DNA of 44,047 nt. It comes from an uncultured Bacteroidota bacterium (GTDB lineage Bacteria; Bacteroidota; Bacteroidia; Chitinophagales; Chitinophagaceae). The notes under the pieces are model-generated. The model searched no databases and had not been told where the DNA came from. It worked only from the letters and a program-made list of their open reading frames with translations. This document shows, piece after piece, positions 16,860 through 26,459 of this stretch (its first letter is position 1; every line of letters begins with the position of its first letter). The translations under genes were made by a program, and so were the position numbers. Where the stretch lies: the NCBI GenBank assembly GCA_903904855.1, contig CAIVEH010000022.1, forward strand, positions 1-44,047. Direction: 5' to 3'.

Positions 16860-18281
16860 TTAGTCTTGCATAAATATCTTTGCATTCCAATGGCCTTCCT
16901 TTGTGGTGGCATTGAGGAAATAAATACCGGTTATCTTACCCAGGTTTATTGTAGAAGTCTTATTTGTTTCAGTTACCGTTTTTTGAATGGTTCTTCCCAT
17001 TAAATCTGTTACTATAATCTGAACATTCATATTGATATCTGATACCAGGTTTACCATTATTTCACCATTGCTGGAAGGGTTTGGGTAAACATTTAGCTGT
17101 GCAATTACCTCACCAGAAATATTGCTGACGGAAGCATGGTCAACCGCAGGCTTAGGACCTACGCGCCTGATAACAGCATTTAATCTGTCTGCTATATACA
17201 TCCGGTGATACTGGTCGAATGCAACTCCATGTGGCAGGTATAAATTGGCATTTATAGCCAGGCTGTCATCGCCGCTGTATCCGCCAGTTGTTCCACTTGT
17301 GCCAGCCCCGTAACCATTGCCAGCCACAGTAGTGATAATGCGGGTAACAGGATTCACTTTGCGAATCACATTATTGTAGTAATCTGAGATATACAAATTG
17401 TTAGCCTCATCGAAATTTACCCGGGTAGGGGAGTCCAGCAGTGCCGCGGTGGCTGGTCCGCCATCACCGGAATAACCAGCGATAATGCCAGTGCCGGCAT
17501 AGGTGCTGATAATTCCGGTTTTGCTCACTTTGCGGATTACATTGTTATTCGCATCTGCAATAAAAAGGTTGCCTGCAGTATCTACTCCAACTCCTATCGG
17601 AAGGTTTAATTCGGCAGCAATAGCTGGTCCGCCATCCCCTGAATATCCGGCAGTGGTATGGCCTGCAATTGTAGACATAGTGCCAGATGTGTTTATTTTG
17701 CGAATTGCATTGTTATGGTCATCGGCAATATAAATATTCCCAAACTTATCGATAGCAATACCAACAGGGTTATTCAATAAAGCATCTGTTGCCATACCCC
17801 CATCGCCGCTATATCCGGCAAGCGTGTGAAAGCCGGCTATGGTAGTGATGGTTCCTGATGGGGTTACCTTGCGAACAATATGGTTATAACCATCAGCGAA
17901 AATAATGTTGTCCAAAGCATCCAGAACTAATGCGTAAGGACCGTTGAGTTTGGCATCTGTTGCAGGTCCCCCATCACCCGAAAAGCCACCACCTGCACTA
18001 CCTGCTCCGTAACCTGTGCCGGCAATAGTAGTAATTATACCGAAAGTATCCACTTTTCGGATTACATTATTTAAAAAGTCGGTAATGTATAAGTTCCCTG
18101 TAGCATCAAAAGCAATATCCGAAGGTGCATGCAATCTTGCATTTGTAGCTTGTCCCCCGTCACCTGAGTATCCGGGAATTGTGCCGGTGCCGGCAATTGT
18201 TGTAATATACTGTCCACTGGCCCCGGTGGAAAGGAGCATTAAAAGAATACCAGATGCTAATGTGTTAAATGACTTTGCCAT
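16860..18281 (-). CDS. Secreted six-NHL-repeat propeller protein with T9SS sorting domain
   Basis: A 473-residue exported protein. Residues 1-24 form a signal peptide (LASGILLMLLSTGASGQ). Six NHL-type repeats follow (~25-385), each with a TTIAGTG, GYSGDGGPAT, LxxPxGVAxD, GNxYIADxxNNxIRKV pattern, predicting a six-bladed beta-propeller, a fold commonly used for binding. The last ~80 residues form a T9SS type A domain (LNVYPNPSSNGEIMVNL, GIYFLNATTKEG, HWNAKIFMQD), so it should cross the outer membrane. It is a clear paralogue of the protein at 24555-26459 on the other strand. Binding target unknown. Confidence 0.92.
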   Translation of the reverse strand: MAKSFNTLASGILLMLLSTGASGQYITTIAGTGTIPGYSGDGGQATNARLHAPSDIAFDATGNLYITDFLNNVIRKVDTFGIITTIAGTGYGAGSAGGGFSGDGGPATDAKLNGPYALVLDALDNIIFADGYNHIVRKVTPSGTITTIAGFHTLAGYSGDGGMATDALLNNPVGIAIDKFGNIYIADDHNNAIRKINTSGTMSTIAGHTTAGYSGDGGPAIAAELNLPIGVGVDTAGNLFIADANNNVIRKVSKTGIISTYAGTGIIAGYSGDGGPATAALLDSPTRVNFDEANNLYISDYYNNVIRKVNPVTRIITTVAGNGYGAGTSGTTGGYSGDDSLAINANLYLPHGVAFDQYHRMYIADRLNAVIRRVGPKPAVDHASVSNISGEVIAQLNVYPNPSSNGEIMVNLVSDINMNVQIIVTDLMGRTIQKTVTETNKTSTINLGKITGIYFLNATTKEGHWNAKIFMQD

Positions 18282-18393
18282 GCCTTGTGCTGTTTTTCAA
18301 TATAAAATTAACTGAAATGTTTTATTTGAATACCTGCAAATTTATCATAGCAATTATTGGGGTGTTACCGGCAAAAAAGCAACCTTTGGAATA

Positions 18394-19389
18394 CTATTTT
18401 AATTTCTGGACATATCCGTAATATCTTGGGTCGTTTTTGCCATTTGGCTCCTCATTATACGCACGATACAGAATGGCACGGTTGTTTTTATTCATTCCCG
18501 AAAACAGGTCGCCGATAACCTTTTGCATTTCGCCATTCTCACTTTTCAGCGCTACTGTATCTGTTACATTAACTGTAGAAATGTACATTATCATAGGATT
18601 TAAATGGTGCTCCATAACTTCATAATGGATATTGAATATTGATGGCTTGCTTGGTAGCTGTGATACTATGATGGGAAAATGATAGCGGATCTGGGTTTTC
18701 TTTATCAGGGAATCACTGTAATGTTTAATTTCTTCCGACTTGTCGAATGAAAATATATTGCCACCCGGATTCAGGCAATGCTCAGACAAAGACAGATTAT
18801 TGTAAGCATCTATCAGATCACCTCCTTTTTCCAACTCAAGCGAATATCGGTACAAGGCAACAGCATCTTTATTGTTGAGACTAAAATCTTCTCCCATAAT
18901 GTTTATTATCTTCCATTGGCCATCAACTTTAATGTATATCATTGTTATCATGACTTCATTCATAGAATCACCTGATACGACCATGGAAATATAGGTTTCC
19001 TTATCAGGAACAATGAACTTTAATTTGTAAGCATTGTCGCCCTTGCCAGAAGCAATCATGACAGTATCCCTGGGGTTCTGCCGCTTAACATAAAATTCAT
19101 CAAATTTTTTGTAAGCCCTGCCTCTTACCACTTTCTGGATCTGGGGCATAAATTTTTGTTCAAATTCGGGCTTAATTCTGAGCTTTAAACTATCTGAAAA
19201 TAACTGGCTTAGCATTTCGTAATTTGATTCCCTTAGGTATCCATATACCTGCAGATTCATTTTTTCCATTGAGGCCCTTAAGGAAGGTTCTATTTTTTCA
19301 TTTTTAAATGTACCATTGCCGGAAATTCCCCTGGTGCAACAAAGGAAGGTAAAACATATAAATATCAAAACCGGAAAATTCAATTTCAT
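18394..19389 (-). CDS. Hypothetical exported or lipoprotein-like protein
   Basis: A 331-residue protein with a short N-terminal hydrophobic segment ending FTFLCCTRG; the Cys pair could be a loose lipobox, so an outer-membrane lipoprotein is possible but not certain. Residues ~35-175 look like an NTF2/SnoaL-type accumulation domain: a helix with YLRESNYEMLSQLFSDSL, then strands including YKLKFIVPDKETYISM and a terminal VDGQWKIINIMGEDF motif typical of such folds. The C-terminal half has a TPR-like helix (ALYRYSLELEKGGDLIDAY) and unassigned beta-rich sequence. It is alone in its transcription unit. Function not recognised. Confidence 0.7.
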   Translation of the reverse strand: MKLNFPVLIFICFTFLCCTRGISGNGTFKNEKIEPSLRASMEKMNLQVYGYLRESNYEMLSQLFSDSLKLRIKPEFEQKFMPQIQKVVRGRAYKKFDEFYVKRQNPRDTVMIASGKGDNAYKLKFIVPDKETYISMVVSGDSMNEVMITMIYIKVDGQWKIINIMGEDFSLNNKDAVALYRYSLELEKGGDLIDAYNNLSLSEHCLNPGGNIFSFDKSEEIKHYSDSLIKKTQIRYHFPIIVSQLPSKPSIFNIHYEVMEHHLNPMIMYISTVNVTDTVALKSENGEMQKVIGDLFSGMNKNNRAILYRAYNEEPNGKNDPRYYGYVQKLK

Positions 19390-19482
19390 TGCAGTATTAA
19401 TTTGAGAGGTAAGGTAGAATTAAAAAATTATATCGGCCTCAATATTTAGTTGCAGGTGAATTTCAGCCTTAAAAACGAGCTA

Positions 19483-20604
19483 TTAATTCACTTTATAAAT
19501 AACTCCTCTTTCCTTCAGATAATTCAGTACAAACCTGAAACAAGCCTCCTCTTTCCCTACCATTTCCGGCGGAAAAACACCCTTCTCTGTAAATAGTTTA
19601 TTCATGATGAGGTGAAGCGTAGCATTGCATGTATAGCCTGTGGTGCGGCTCATTGAAGATGTTTGGGTTGCAGCATCATACTCATCGTACAGGGTATAGG
19701 TTACAGATTTGGGTAAACCATCCTGCCTGCCGGTCACTTTAATTTTCATCAGGGTAAATTCTGATTCTTCTGCGCCCAATTTCCATTGGTTTTTAAGAAT
19801 GGCTGAGGTAAAATCCAGTGGTGAAATTTCGGTGCCATTCACACTGATCTTCCGGGTATCAAAAAAACCACCCTTCATCATTGCCTTTATCAGGTCAATG
19901 TGGCCGGGGTAGCGCAGCGTCTTTTCTTTCATGTCGGGTATATGGCCCATTGTGAATAAAATAGACCTTAGCCCGTCGGTATTAAATGATTCCAGGGTGC
20001 CCACCTCTTCAAAATCAATCAATTCGGGCTCACTGAGGGCAGGTTTGGTTACAATATGTCCGTTCTCCATCAGCCGGGCCGGGCGGGTATATTCTTCTAT
20101 CACATCAATAGGGGAGAAGGGCGCTTTATATTCAAAAGGTTTGATTCTTTGTTTGGGTAACCCGCCTACCATACATTCAAATGTAGTAACCTCCATTTGT
20201 GCATTATGGTGCCCCAATACATAATTGCTCATGCCAGGCGCCACTCCGCAATCAACAATCGCTGTAACATTATTTTCCTTTGCCAGGGCATCCAGGGCCA
20301 TGCTATCCTCAGGGAAGAAAGAGATATCAGCCACATTCTTTTTTGCCATTATAACCGCCTCCAGTGCGCGGTAACCCATAAAACCCGGCACAGCTAATAC
20401 CACAAAATCGAAGCCAGACAGTAATTCATTATAACTGCTGAAGTCAGCCAGATCGGCTAGATTAGTTTTTATTCTAGGTTCTTTTGCAGAGAGTATTGCC
20501 AATGAATCTTTACTGATATCAAAGGAGGTTACGTCATATTGTTTGCTGAGGTCAATTGCCATTGTTCGGCCAACCATACCGGCGCCAAGTACTGCGATTT
20601 TCAT
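19483..20604 (-). CDS. Saccharopine dehydrogenase-family protein
   Basis: A 373-residue cytoplasmic NAD(P)-dependent oxidoreductase of the saccharopine dehydrogenase/LYS9 type. The Rossmann motif MKIAVLGAGMVGRTMAIDL opens the protein, so the ATG at 20604 is chosen over the frame's upstream ATG at 20649. DFVVLAVPGFMGYRALEAVI (~67-86) and VDCGVAPGMSNYVLG (~121-135) are characteristic of the family. The catalytic domain contains FNTDGLRSILFTMG and RYPGHIDLIKAM (the RYPGH motif is diagnostic). In bacteria these enzymes act in lysine catabolism or in polyamine-related reductive condensations; the substrate is not clear here. It shares a 56-base divergent promoter region with the acyl-CoA dehydrogenase gene, suggesting linked regulation. 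Confidence 0.9.
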   Translation of the reverse strand: MKIAVLGAGMVGRTMAIDLSKQYDVTSFDISKDSLAILSAKEPRIKTNLADLADFSSYNELLSGFDFVVLAVPGFMGYRALEAVIMAKKNVADISFFPEDSMALDALAKENNVTAIVDCGVAPGMSNYVLGHHNAQMEVTTFECMVGGLPKQRIKPFEYKAPFSPIDVIEEYTRPARLMENGHIVTKPALSEPELIDFEEVGTLESFNTDGLRSILFTMGHIPDMKEKTLRYPGHIDLIKAMMKGGFFDTRKISVNGTEISPLDFTSAILKNQWKLGAEESEFTLMKIKVTGRQDGLPKSVTYTLYDEYDAATQTSSMSRTTGYTCNATLHLIMNKLFTEKGVFPPEMVGKEEACFRFVLNYLKERGVIYKVN

Positions 20605-20611
20605 ATTCCTA

Positions 20612-20642
20612 TTGGTTTGGGCTGCAAAATAGCTTATTTTGC
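20612..20642. promoter_or_regulatory. Divergent promoter region with 8-3-8 inverted repeat
   Basis: GCAAAATA-GCT-TATTTTGC at 20624-20642 is a perfect inverted repeat in the 56-base gap between two divergent start codons. Each arm supplies a TATTTTG box, close to the bacteroidotal -7 TAnnTTTG, in opposite directions. On the plus strand TTG at 20612-20614 lies 20 bases before TATTTTG, a good -33/-7 spacing. It may serve as two back-to-back -7 boxes, an operator, or both. Confidence 0.5.
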
Positions 20643-20660
20643 GCCTCAATTCTCCAGATT

Positions 20661-21803
20661 ATGAATTTCCAGCTAACAGAAGAACATAAAGCGGTGCGGC
20701 AGGCTGCACGCGATTTCGCAAAGAATGAACTACTCCCCGGCGTGATAGAGCGCGATGAAAAAATGAAATTCCCCGCCGAACAGATTAAAATGCTGGGTGA
20801 ACTGGGTTTCATGGGAATGATGGTTGACCCAAAGTATGGAGGTTCCGGTATGGATACCATTTCGTATGTATTGGCAATGGAAGAGATTTCCAAAGTAGAT
20901 GCTTCAGTTTCTGTATGTATGAGCGTAAATAATTCGCTTGTATGCTGGGGGCTGGAAAAATACGGCAATGAAGAACAGAAGCAAAAATACCTTACTCAGC
21001 TGGCAAGTGGCCAAAAGATAGGTGCCTTCCTGCTCAGTGAACCTGAGGCTGGCAGTGATGCCACTTCGCAACGCACTACTGCAGTAGATATGGGCGACCA
21101 TTATATACTTAATGGTACCAAAAACTGGATTACCAATGGTAACTCAGCTTCATACTATCTGGTAATTGCGCAGACTTATCCCGAAAAAGGACATAAAGGA
21201 ATTAATGCGCTGATTGTAGAGAAAAACTCACATGGTGTAATGGTTGGCGCCAAGGAAAATAAATTGGGTATCCGTGGCAGCGACACACATAGCATTATGT
21301 TTCAGGATGTGAAGGTGCCAAAAGAAAACCGCATCGGTGATGATGGCTTCGGTTTCACTTTTGCTATGAAGGTATTGGCCGGTGGTCGTATAGGTATTGC
21401 AGCTCAGGCGCTGGGAATTGCCAGCGGCGCTTATGAACTTGCCCTCAAATACTCTAAAGAACGCAAAGCATTCGGTACCGAAATATCTAACCATCAGGCT
21501 ATAGCATTCAAACTGGCTGATATGGCTACACAGATTGAGGCTGCCCGCCTGTTGGTACACAAATCAGCCTGGACTAAGGATCAGGGGCTTGATTATACTT
21601 TATCTGCATCCATGGCTAAGTTGTTTGCTTCTGACATTGCGCAGTTTGTAACCAGCGAAGCAGTACAGATACACGGTGGCTATGGCTATGTAAAAGAGTT
21701 CCATGTAGAGCGTCTGATGCGCGATGCCAAGATCACTCAGATATACGAAGGTACCAGCGAGGTGCAGCGTATTGTGATCAGCCGGACAGTGCTGAAAGGG
21801 TAA
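20661..21803 (+). CDS. Acyl-CoA dehydrogenase (butyryl-CoA type)
   Basis: An FAD flavoenzyme of 380 residues that oxidises acyl-CoA to trans-2-enoyl-CoA. The start is ATG 20661 (MNFQLTEEHKAVRQAARDFA); the frame's upstream extension overlaps the divergent gene and is not used. Visible features are GAFLLSEPEAGSDATSQ (FAD/substrate loop), NGTKNWITNG, GIRGSDTHSIMFQDVKVP, AFGTEISNHQAIAFKLADMA and QIHGGYGYVKEFHVERLMRD. The catalytic base is the Glu in ITQIYEGTSEVQRIVISR (~residue 364), the short-chain-type position. Substrate could be butyryl-CoA or a branched-chain acyl-CoA; the carboxylase at 2054 and glutamate dehydrogenase nearby would fit amino-acid catabolism, but that is inference. Confidence 0.95.
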   Translation: MNFQLTEEHKAVRQAARDFAKNELLPGVIERDEKMKFPAEQIKMLGELGFMGMMVDPKYGGSGMDTISYVLAMEEISKVDASVSVCMSVNNSLVCWGLEKYGNEEQKQKYLTQLASGQKIGAFLLSEPEAGSDATSQRTTAVDMGDHYILNGTKNWITNGNSASYYLVIAQTYPEKGHKGINALIVEKNSHGVMVGAKENKLGIRGSDTHSIMFQDVKVPKENRIGDDGFGFTFAMKVLAGGRIGIAAQALGIASGAYELALKYSKERKAFGTEISNHQAIAFKLADMATQIEAARLLVHKSAWTKDQGLDYTLSASMAKLFASDIAQFVTSEAVQIHGGYGYVKEFHVERLMRDAKITQIYEGTSEVQRIVISRTVLKG

Positions 21804-21876
21804 AATCGGGAGCATTTTCGACTTAGAGGAGACTCTATGCAGATCCTTTACTTTTGCTAAAATTTTAATGTGCCTC

Positions 21877-22542
21877 ATGCGTAGCTGGTGGTGGAAAATA
21901 TTGTGTTTCTTGCTTTTAGGCTATACTGTAGTTGCTGGCTTTCTGATGCCGGTACCAAGGTTGAACATTCTGAATGAAACAATCCGCAATCTGTACTTTC
22001 ATGTGCCCATGTGGTTTACTATGATCGTATTGTATGCCGGTGCATTCTTTTATTCTATCAGGTATCTCAGCACGGGCAACCTGCAGGATGATGTCTATGC
22101 CGTGCAGTTTACCAATACCGGCATTTTCTTCAGCATACTGGGCATGATTACCGGTATGGAGTGGGCGCAATATACCTGGGGCGCTGCCTGGAGCAATGAC
22201 CCAAAACAACTGGGTACAGCTTTGAGTATGCTTATCTATTTCGCCTATTCTATTCTGCGTGGCGGCCTTAAGGATGATGAAAAGAAAGCCAAGATCAGCG
22301 CAGTATACAACGTATTCGCATTTGCCATGATGATACCACTCATTTTTATTCTACCCCGCATGGTCGATTCATTGCATCCGGGTAATGGTGGGAACCCTGC
22401 TTTTAAACAATATGACCTGGATAGCGGAATGAGAATGGTTTTTTATCCCGCAGTGGCAGGCTGGATATTAATGGGTATGTGGATAGCAACGTTACAGATA
22501 CGGCTGGGATTGGTAAGGTATAAAAAGGAATTTTTCAGTTAG
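21877..22542 (+). CDS. ccmC: CcmC/CcsA-type heme handling membrane protein
   Basis: A 221-residue inner-membrane protein of the heme-handling family used in cytochrome c maturation. About six transmembrane helices are visible. The first periplasmic His lies in RNLYFHVPMWFTM, the tryptophan-rich motif is WAQYTWGAAWSNDPKQLGTA (residues ~86-105), and the second His is in DSLHPGNGG. The Trp-rich motif ends in SNDPK rather than the textbook WxWDPR, a variant I believe is common in this phylum. ATG 21877 (MRSWWWKIL) is used; ATG 21868 adds three residues. It is followed by CcmD and glutamate dehydrogenase in the same direction, 71 bases to the next start. Confidence 0.9.
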   Translation: MRSWWWKILCFLLLGYTVVAGFLMPVPRLNILNETIRNLYFHVPMWFTMIVLYAGAFFYSIRYLSTGNLQDDVYAVQFTNTGIFFSILGMITGMEWAQYTWGAAWSNDPKQLGTALSMLIYFAYSILRGGLKDDEKKAKISAVYNVFAFAMMIPLIFILPRMVDSLHPGNGGNPAFKQYDLDSGMRMVFYPAVAGWILMGMWIATLQIRLGLVRYKKEFFS

Positions 22543-22613
22543 CAATTTTCAGTTTGCAAAGGTTTATTCAACTACCTGAACAACGGCATTTAGCAGTAAA
22601 AAATCGACAAAAA

Positions 22614-22823
22614 ATGAGCAAATTCATTATAATAACCATCTATTTATTAATGATTTCGGTCAGCTTTTCAAGCGCACAGACGGAGATGGCCGATGCCATG
22701 CGCTCAAATGGCAAAATATACGTTGTGGTTATGGTTTTAGCTACTATCTTTGCGGGAATTTTTGCGTACATGGTAATTCTTGACCGCAAAATCAGCAGAT
22801 TAGAAAAAGAAAAATCAGCTTAA
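22614..22823 (+). CDS. ccmD: CcmD-family small membrane protein
   Basis: A 69-residue protein with an N-terminal hydrophobic segment ([19 protein letters not shown]) and a second hydrophobic helix ([20 protein letters not shown]) followed by a charged tail ([12 protein letters not shown]). Small size, the basic tail after the helix, and the position just after CcmC identify it as CcmD-like; in known systems CcmD holds the heme-handling complex together. The ATG at 22614 is chosen because the frame upstream is repeat-derived intergenic sequence. The N-terminal signal-like segment ending in SSAQ is an extra relative to proteobacterial CcmD. Confidence 0.85.
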   Translation: MSKFIIITIYLLMISVSFSSAQTEMADAMRSNGKIYVVVMVLATIFAGIFAYMVILDRKISRLEKEKSA

Positions 22824-22855
22824 TCCAATTATTAATAATTAAAAAAATCAACAAA

Positions 22856-24286
22856 GTGGAAACAGTAATTGCCAAGGCACAAGCTCATTACAGCTTTTTT
22901 GAGGGCGTAGAGCGCAATTTTGATAAAGCATCAAAATACACCCGTTTCGAGTCAGGAATACTGGAACAGATCAAGGCCTGTAACTCCGTTTACCGGATGA
23001 AATTCCCGGTCAGAATCGGTGATAACATCGAGGTTATTGAAGCCTACCGTGTGCAGCATTCGCATCACAAACTGCCTTGTAAGGGTGGTATCCGTTATAG
23101 TATGGATGTGAACCAGGATGAAGTTATGGCCCTTGCTTCGCTTATGACTTACAAGTGTGCAATCGTTAATGTTCCATTTGGTGGTGCAAAAGGAGGTATC
23201 AAGATCAATCCTAAGAAATATACAACATTCGAACTGGAAAAGATCACCCGTCGTTATGCATCTGAGCTGGTTAAGAAAAACTTCATTGGCCCAGGCGTCG
23301 ATGTTCCTGCTCCTGACTACGGTACAGGCGGACGCGAAATGAGCTGGATCGTTGATACTTATGCTTCCCTGAAACCAGGTGAAGTAGATGCTCAGGCTTG
23401 TGTTACCGGCAAACCTGTTTCTCAGGGTGGTGTGCGTGGCCGTACTGAGGCAACCGGCCTTGGGGTATACTATGGTATCCGTGAGTTGTGTAACGTTGCT
23501 GAAGATATGCAAAAGCTTGGTTTAACTCCGGGTATTGAAGGTAAGAAAGTTATTATTCAGGGCCTGGGTAATGTGGGCTATCATGCTGCCAAGTTCTTCT
23601 TCGATAATGGCGCTAAAATTGTTGGTTTGTCGGAATATGAAGGTGGTATCTATGACGAGAAAGGTCTGGATATTTACAAGGTGGTTGATCACCGTAAAAA
23701 CACAGGTTCTATTCTTAACTATCCTGGCGCTACCAACTTTACAAATGGTGCAGACACAATGGAGCAACCTTGCGACATCCTGATTCCTGCAGCGCTTGAG
23801 AATGTAATTAATGGCAGCAATGCTGCCCGCATTCAGGCTAAGATAATAGGTGAGGCTGCCAATGGCCCGCTGACACCTGATGCCGATGAAATATTGGGTG
23901 CAAAAGGTGTTGTAATCGTTCCGGACATGTACCTGAATGCAGGTGGTGTTACAGTTTCTTACTTCGAATGGCTGAAGAACCTGAGTCACGTGCGTTTTGG
24001 CCGTATGGACAAGCGCTTTAGCGAAAACCAGTATGGTACTATTCTTCATGCTGTAGAAGGCCTTACCGGTAAAAGGGTAACCGATACAGAGCGCACCCTG
24101 TTGCTGCACGGCCCTGATGAAGTTGACCTGGTTTATAGCGGACTGGAAGATACCATGATCGGTTCTTATCACGAAATCCGTGAGGCTATGTTGTCATTGC
24201 CAGGTGTGGATATGCGCACTGCAGCCTTCACCGTAGCCATCAATAAAGTGGGTATGGCATACGAAGAGCTTGGTATATTCCCATAA
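22856..24286 (+). CDS. NAD(P)-dependent glutamate dehydrogenase (GluDH family)
   Basis: A 476-residue cytoplasmic enzyme interconverting glutamate with 2-oxoglutarate and ammonia. The dimerisation/substrate domain contains [40 protein letters not shown] (catalytic Lys region) and [20 protein letters not shown]. The nucleotide-binding domain has [17 protein letters not shown] at about residues 229-245. [20 protein letters not shown] and [17 protein letters not shown] are also diagnostic. The start appears to be GTG at 22856, since no in-frame ATG occurs upstream after the ccmD stop and an AAAAAAATCAACAAA tract precedes it. Co-directional with ccmCD with a 32-base gap, so an operon is likely. 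A terminator follows. Cofactor preference cannot be read safely. Confidence 0.94.
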   Translation: METVIAKAQAHYSFFEGVERNFDKASKYTRFESGILEQIKACNSVYRMKFPVRIGDNIEVIEAYRVQHSHHKLPCKGGIRYSMDVNQDEVMALASLMTYKCAIVNVPFGGAKGGIKINPKKYTTFELEKITRRYASELVKKNFIGPGVDVPAPDYGTGGREMSWIVDTYASLKPGEVDAQACVTGKPVSQGGVRGRTEATGLGVYYGIRELCNVAEDMQKLGLTPGIEGKKVIIQGLGNVGYHAAKFFFDNGAKIVGLSEYEGGIYDEKGLDIYKVVDHRKNTGSILNYPGATNFTNGADTMEQPCDILIPAALENVINGSNAARIQAKIIGEAANGPLTPDADEILGAKGVVIVPDMYLNAGGVTVSYFEWLKNLSHVRFGRMDKRFSENQYGTILHAVEGLTGKRVTDTERTLLLHGPDEVDLVYSGLEDTMIGSYHEIREAMLSLPGVDMRTAAFTVAINKVGMAYEELGIFP

Positions 24287-24313
24287 TCAGTTTTCAGTTG
24301 GCAGTTTGCAATT
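24287..24313 (+). repeat. CAGTTTTCAGTTGGCAGTTTGC repeat after stop codon
   Basis: A short member of the same low-complexity family as 4813-4866, placed directly after the glutamate dehydrogenase stop and before its terminator. A similar shorter tract (CAATTTTCAGTTTGCAAAGG) follows the ccmC stop at 22543-22562. Confidence 0.7.
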
Positions 24314-24330
24314 GCCCTTCATATTTTTTC

Positions 24331-24354
24331 AAAGGCTGCTTTCGGGCAGCCTTT
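24331..24354 (+). terminator. Rho-independent-type terminator after glutamate dehydrogenase
   Basis: AAAGGCTGC (24331-24339) pairs with GCAGCCTTT (24346-24354) around a TTTCGG loop, with a short T run. It lies 44 bases after the stop codon and closes the ccmC-ccmD-gdh unit. Confidence 0.88.
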
Positions 24355-24554
24355 TATATATGGTTTGCATTTGATGATTCTACGGTTTAGGGGTGATATG
24401 CTAACCCACAGTGAATTAGCAGATGTTTCCTTGGGGTTCACCAGGACTTGGGCCGAATGACAAATAACAGAAGTAATTATTTTTGGTTATTTATTTTTAA
24501 TCTGCTAAATTGCAATTGATAATCATTTTTATACCTACCCAAAAACAAGCCATT

Positions 24555-26459
24555 ATGAATTTTACCCGCATTTCATTTATTATTGCTATCAGCGTAATAC
24601 TGTATACCACATCAGCACAAAGCCAGATAATTACAACCATTGCAGGCAATGGGAGTGGCGGTTATAGTGGAGATGGTGGCTTAGCCTCACTTGCTTCAAT
24701 CAACCAGCCTCAGGGTGTGTACGCCGATGCATTAGGTAATGTATTTATTGCCGATCAGTATAATAGCCGTGTGAGGAAAGTTGCCCCTTCCGGTATTATT
24801 ACTACTATAGCGGGCACCGGTATATCTGGCCATACTGGCGATGGATTACCTGCAACAGATGCCGAAATTGGTTTTCCTAATTGTGTTACATCGGATGCCG
24901 CTGGAAATGTATATGTGCTCGATTATTATGGTTATGTGCGTAAAATAAATACTGCAGGAATCATATCCACATATGCCGGTACTGGATCTACTTCTTTCAG
25001 TGGTGATGGGGGCCCAGCTACTGATGCCGGAATCAGTGATGCCTATGGGATATGGCTGGATGAAGCCGGGAATATGTATATATGCGACTTTTATAACAAC
25101 CGCGTGCGTAAAATAAATACCCTGGGCATCATCAATACAATAGCCGGAACCGGAGTCGCCGGGTATTCGGGCGACGGTGGAGCTGCAACCAATGCCCAAT
25201 TAAATTGGCCAACAGGGGTTGTAACTGATCCGTCTGGAAATGTTTATATATCCGACGAAGTAAATAATGCTGTACGGAAAATCAACACCCTTGGTATCAT
25301 TTCAACAATAGCAGGTACAGGAGCGGCTGGATTTTCGGGCGACGGCGGGCCTGCTACAGCTGTACTCTTCAATTCTCCTTATGGTTTGTTTAGGGATTGT
25401 CCCGGAAATATTTATGTGTCTGATGCAAATAATAACCGGATCAGGAAGATTAATACATCTGGCATTGTTACCACAGTTTGCGGTACGGGTACCGCAAGTT
25501 TCGGTGGCGATGGTGGGCCAGCCATAGCTGCAATGCTACAGTGGCCTGAAGGAACTTCATATGATGGCCAGGGCAATGCCTATATATGTGATAAGATGAA
25601 TCAAAGGATCAGGAAAATAAGTACTATTATTCCTGTACCCTCATTTACAGCGGGCCTGTTTCAGAATTTAACACTCTGCCAGAACGATCCTGCAACTGCT
25701 ATCAACAGCCTGCTGACTGTTAATGATACAGCCATGGGAGAAAGTGATACCTGGAGCCTTTTGACTCCGCCTGCTCATGGATCAGTTACCGGAACATATA
25801 CTACCACCGCAACTGGCAGCATGCTAACCCCGTCTGGCATTACCTACGCAGTTACCTCTGGCTATAACGGGCATGATACATTTAAGGTTGTTGTCCGTAA
25901 TTGTAAATCAGCCGATACAATTACCATTTATGTTACTGTTATTCCGTTGCCCAATGCAGGCATTATCAGCGGTACCGATAGTGTATGCCAGGGCCATACA
26001 ACGCCGCTTACCGAATCTGTAACTGGTGGCATCTGGAGTAGTAGTATGCCTTCCATTGCAACCATATCAACATCGGGTGTCGTTACAGGTGTTACGGCTG
26101 GTATGGATACCGTTTTTTATACAGTAACTGTCGATGGGTGTTCCGCCAAAGCTGCTTTTCCGATGAAGGTTCGTTCGCACAGTGCCTGTATTTTGGGATT
26201 GACAACCAATCATACAGCCGGTACTCAGACTGCAAATATTATACCTAACCCAAGTAATGGTAAAATCAGTGTTTTGCTTAATTCCGACTTTGATGAAACC
26301 ATGCAGATTGTGGTATCTGATGTTATTGGCCAAAAGGTATTGCAGGCAAATGGACAGACAAATGTTCCTCTGAATATTGGTATTGAAATACCAGGGATAT
26401 ATGTATTAAACGCAATTACTGAACATGGCAGAACAATAAGCCAGGTAGTAGTGAAATAG
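24555..26459 (+). CDS. Secreted six-NHL-repeat protein with Ig-like domain and T9SS sorting domain
   Basis: A 634-residue exported protein. ATG 24555 starts a signal peptide (FIIAISVILYTTSAQSQ). Six NHL-type repeats (~20-365) follow the scheme TTIAGTG, GYSGDGGPAT, YGxxxDxxGNxYIxD, NNRVRKINTxGI, giving a predicted six-bladed propeller. After it come a domain with LCQNDPATAINSLLTVND and a cadherin/HYR-like GYNGHDTFKVVVRNC (~375-470), then a Big_2-like domain (CQGHTTPLTESVTGGIWSS, ~480-555). The C-terminal sorting domain has IIPNPSNGKISVLLN and GIYVLNAITEHG. The propeller is paralogous to that at 16860-18281, but this protein has two extra domains. Ligand unknown. Confidence 0.92.
   Translation: MNFTRISFIIAISVILYTTSAQSQIITTIAGNGSGGYSGDGGLASLASINQPQGVYADALGNVFIADQYNSRVRKVAPSGIITTIAGTGISGHTGDGLPATDAEIGFPNCVTSDAAGNVYVLDYYGYVRKINTAGIISTYAGTGSTSFSGDGGPATDAGISDAYGIWLDEAGNMYICDFYNNRVRKINTLGIINTIAGTGVAGYSGDGGAATNAQLNWPTGVVTDPSGNVYISDEVNNAVRKINTLGIISTIAGTGAAGFSGDGGPATAVLFNSPYGLFRDCPGNIYVSDANNNRIRKINTSGIVTTVCGTGTASFGGDGGPAIAAMLQWPEGTSYDGQGNAYICDKMNQRIRKISTIIPVPSFTAGLFQNLTLCQNDPATAINSLLTVNDTAMGESDTWSLLTPPAHGSVTGTYTTTATGSMLTPSGITYAVTSGYNGHDTFKVVVRNCKSADTITIYVTVIPLPNAGIISGTDSVCQGHTTPLTESVTGGIWSSSMPSIATISTSGVVTGVTAGMDTVFYTVTVDGCSAKAAFPMKVRSHSACILGLTTNHTAGTQTANIIPNPSNGKISVLLNSDFDETMQIVVSDVIGQKVLQANGQTNVPLNIGIEIPGIYVLNAITEHGRTISQVVVK

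Noticed and set aside
22952-24172. Two long minus-strand frames opposite glutamate dehydrogenase
   Set aside because: The plus-strand frame is a complete, motif-rich enzyme; the opposite frames are by-products of its codon usage.
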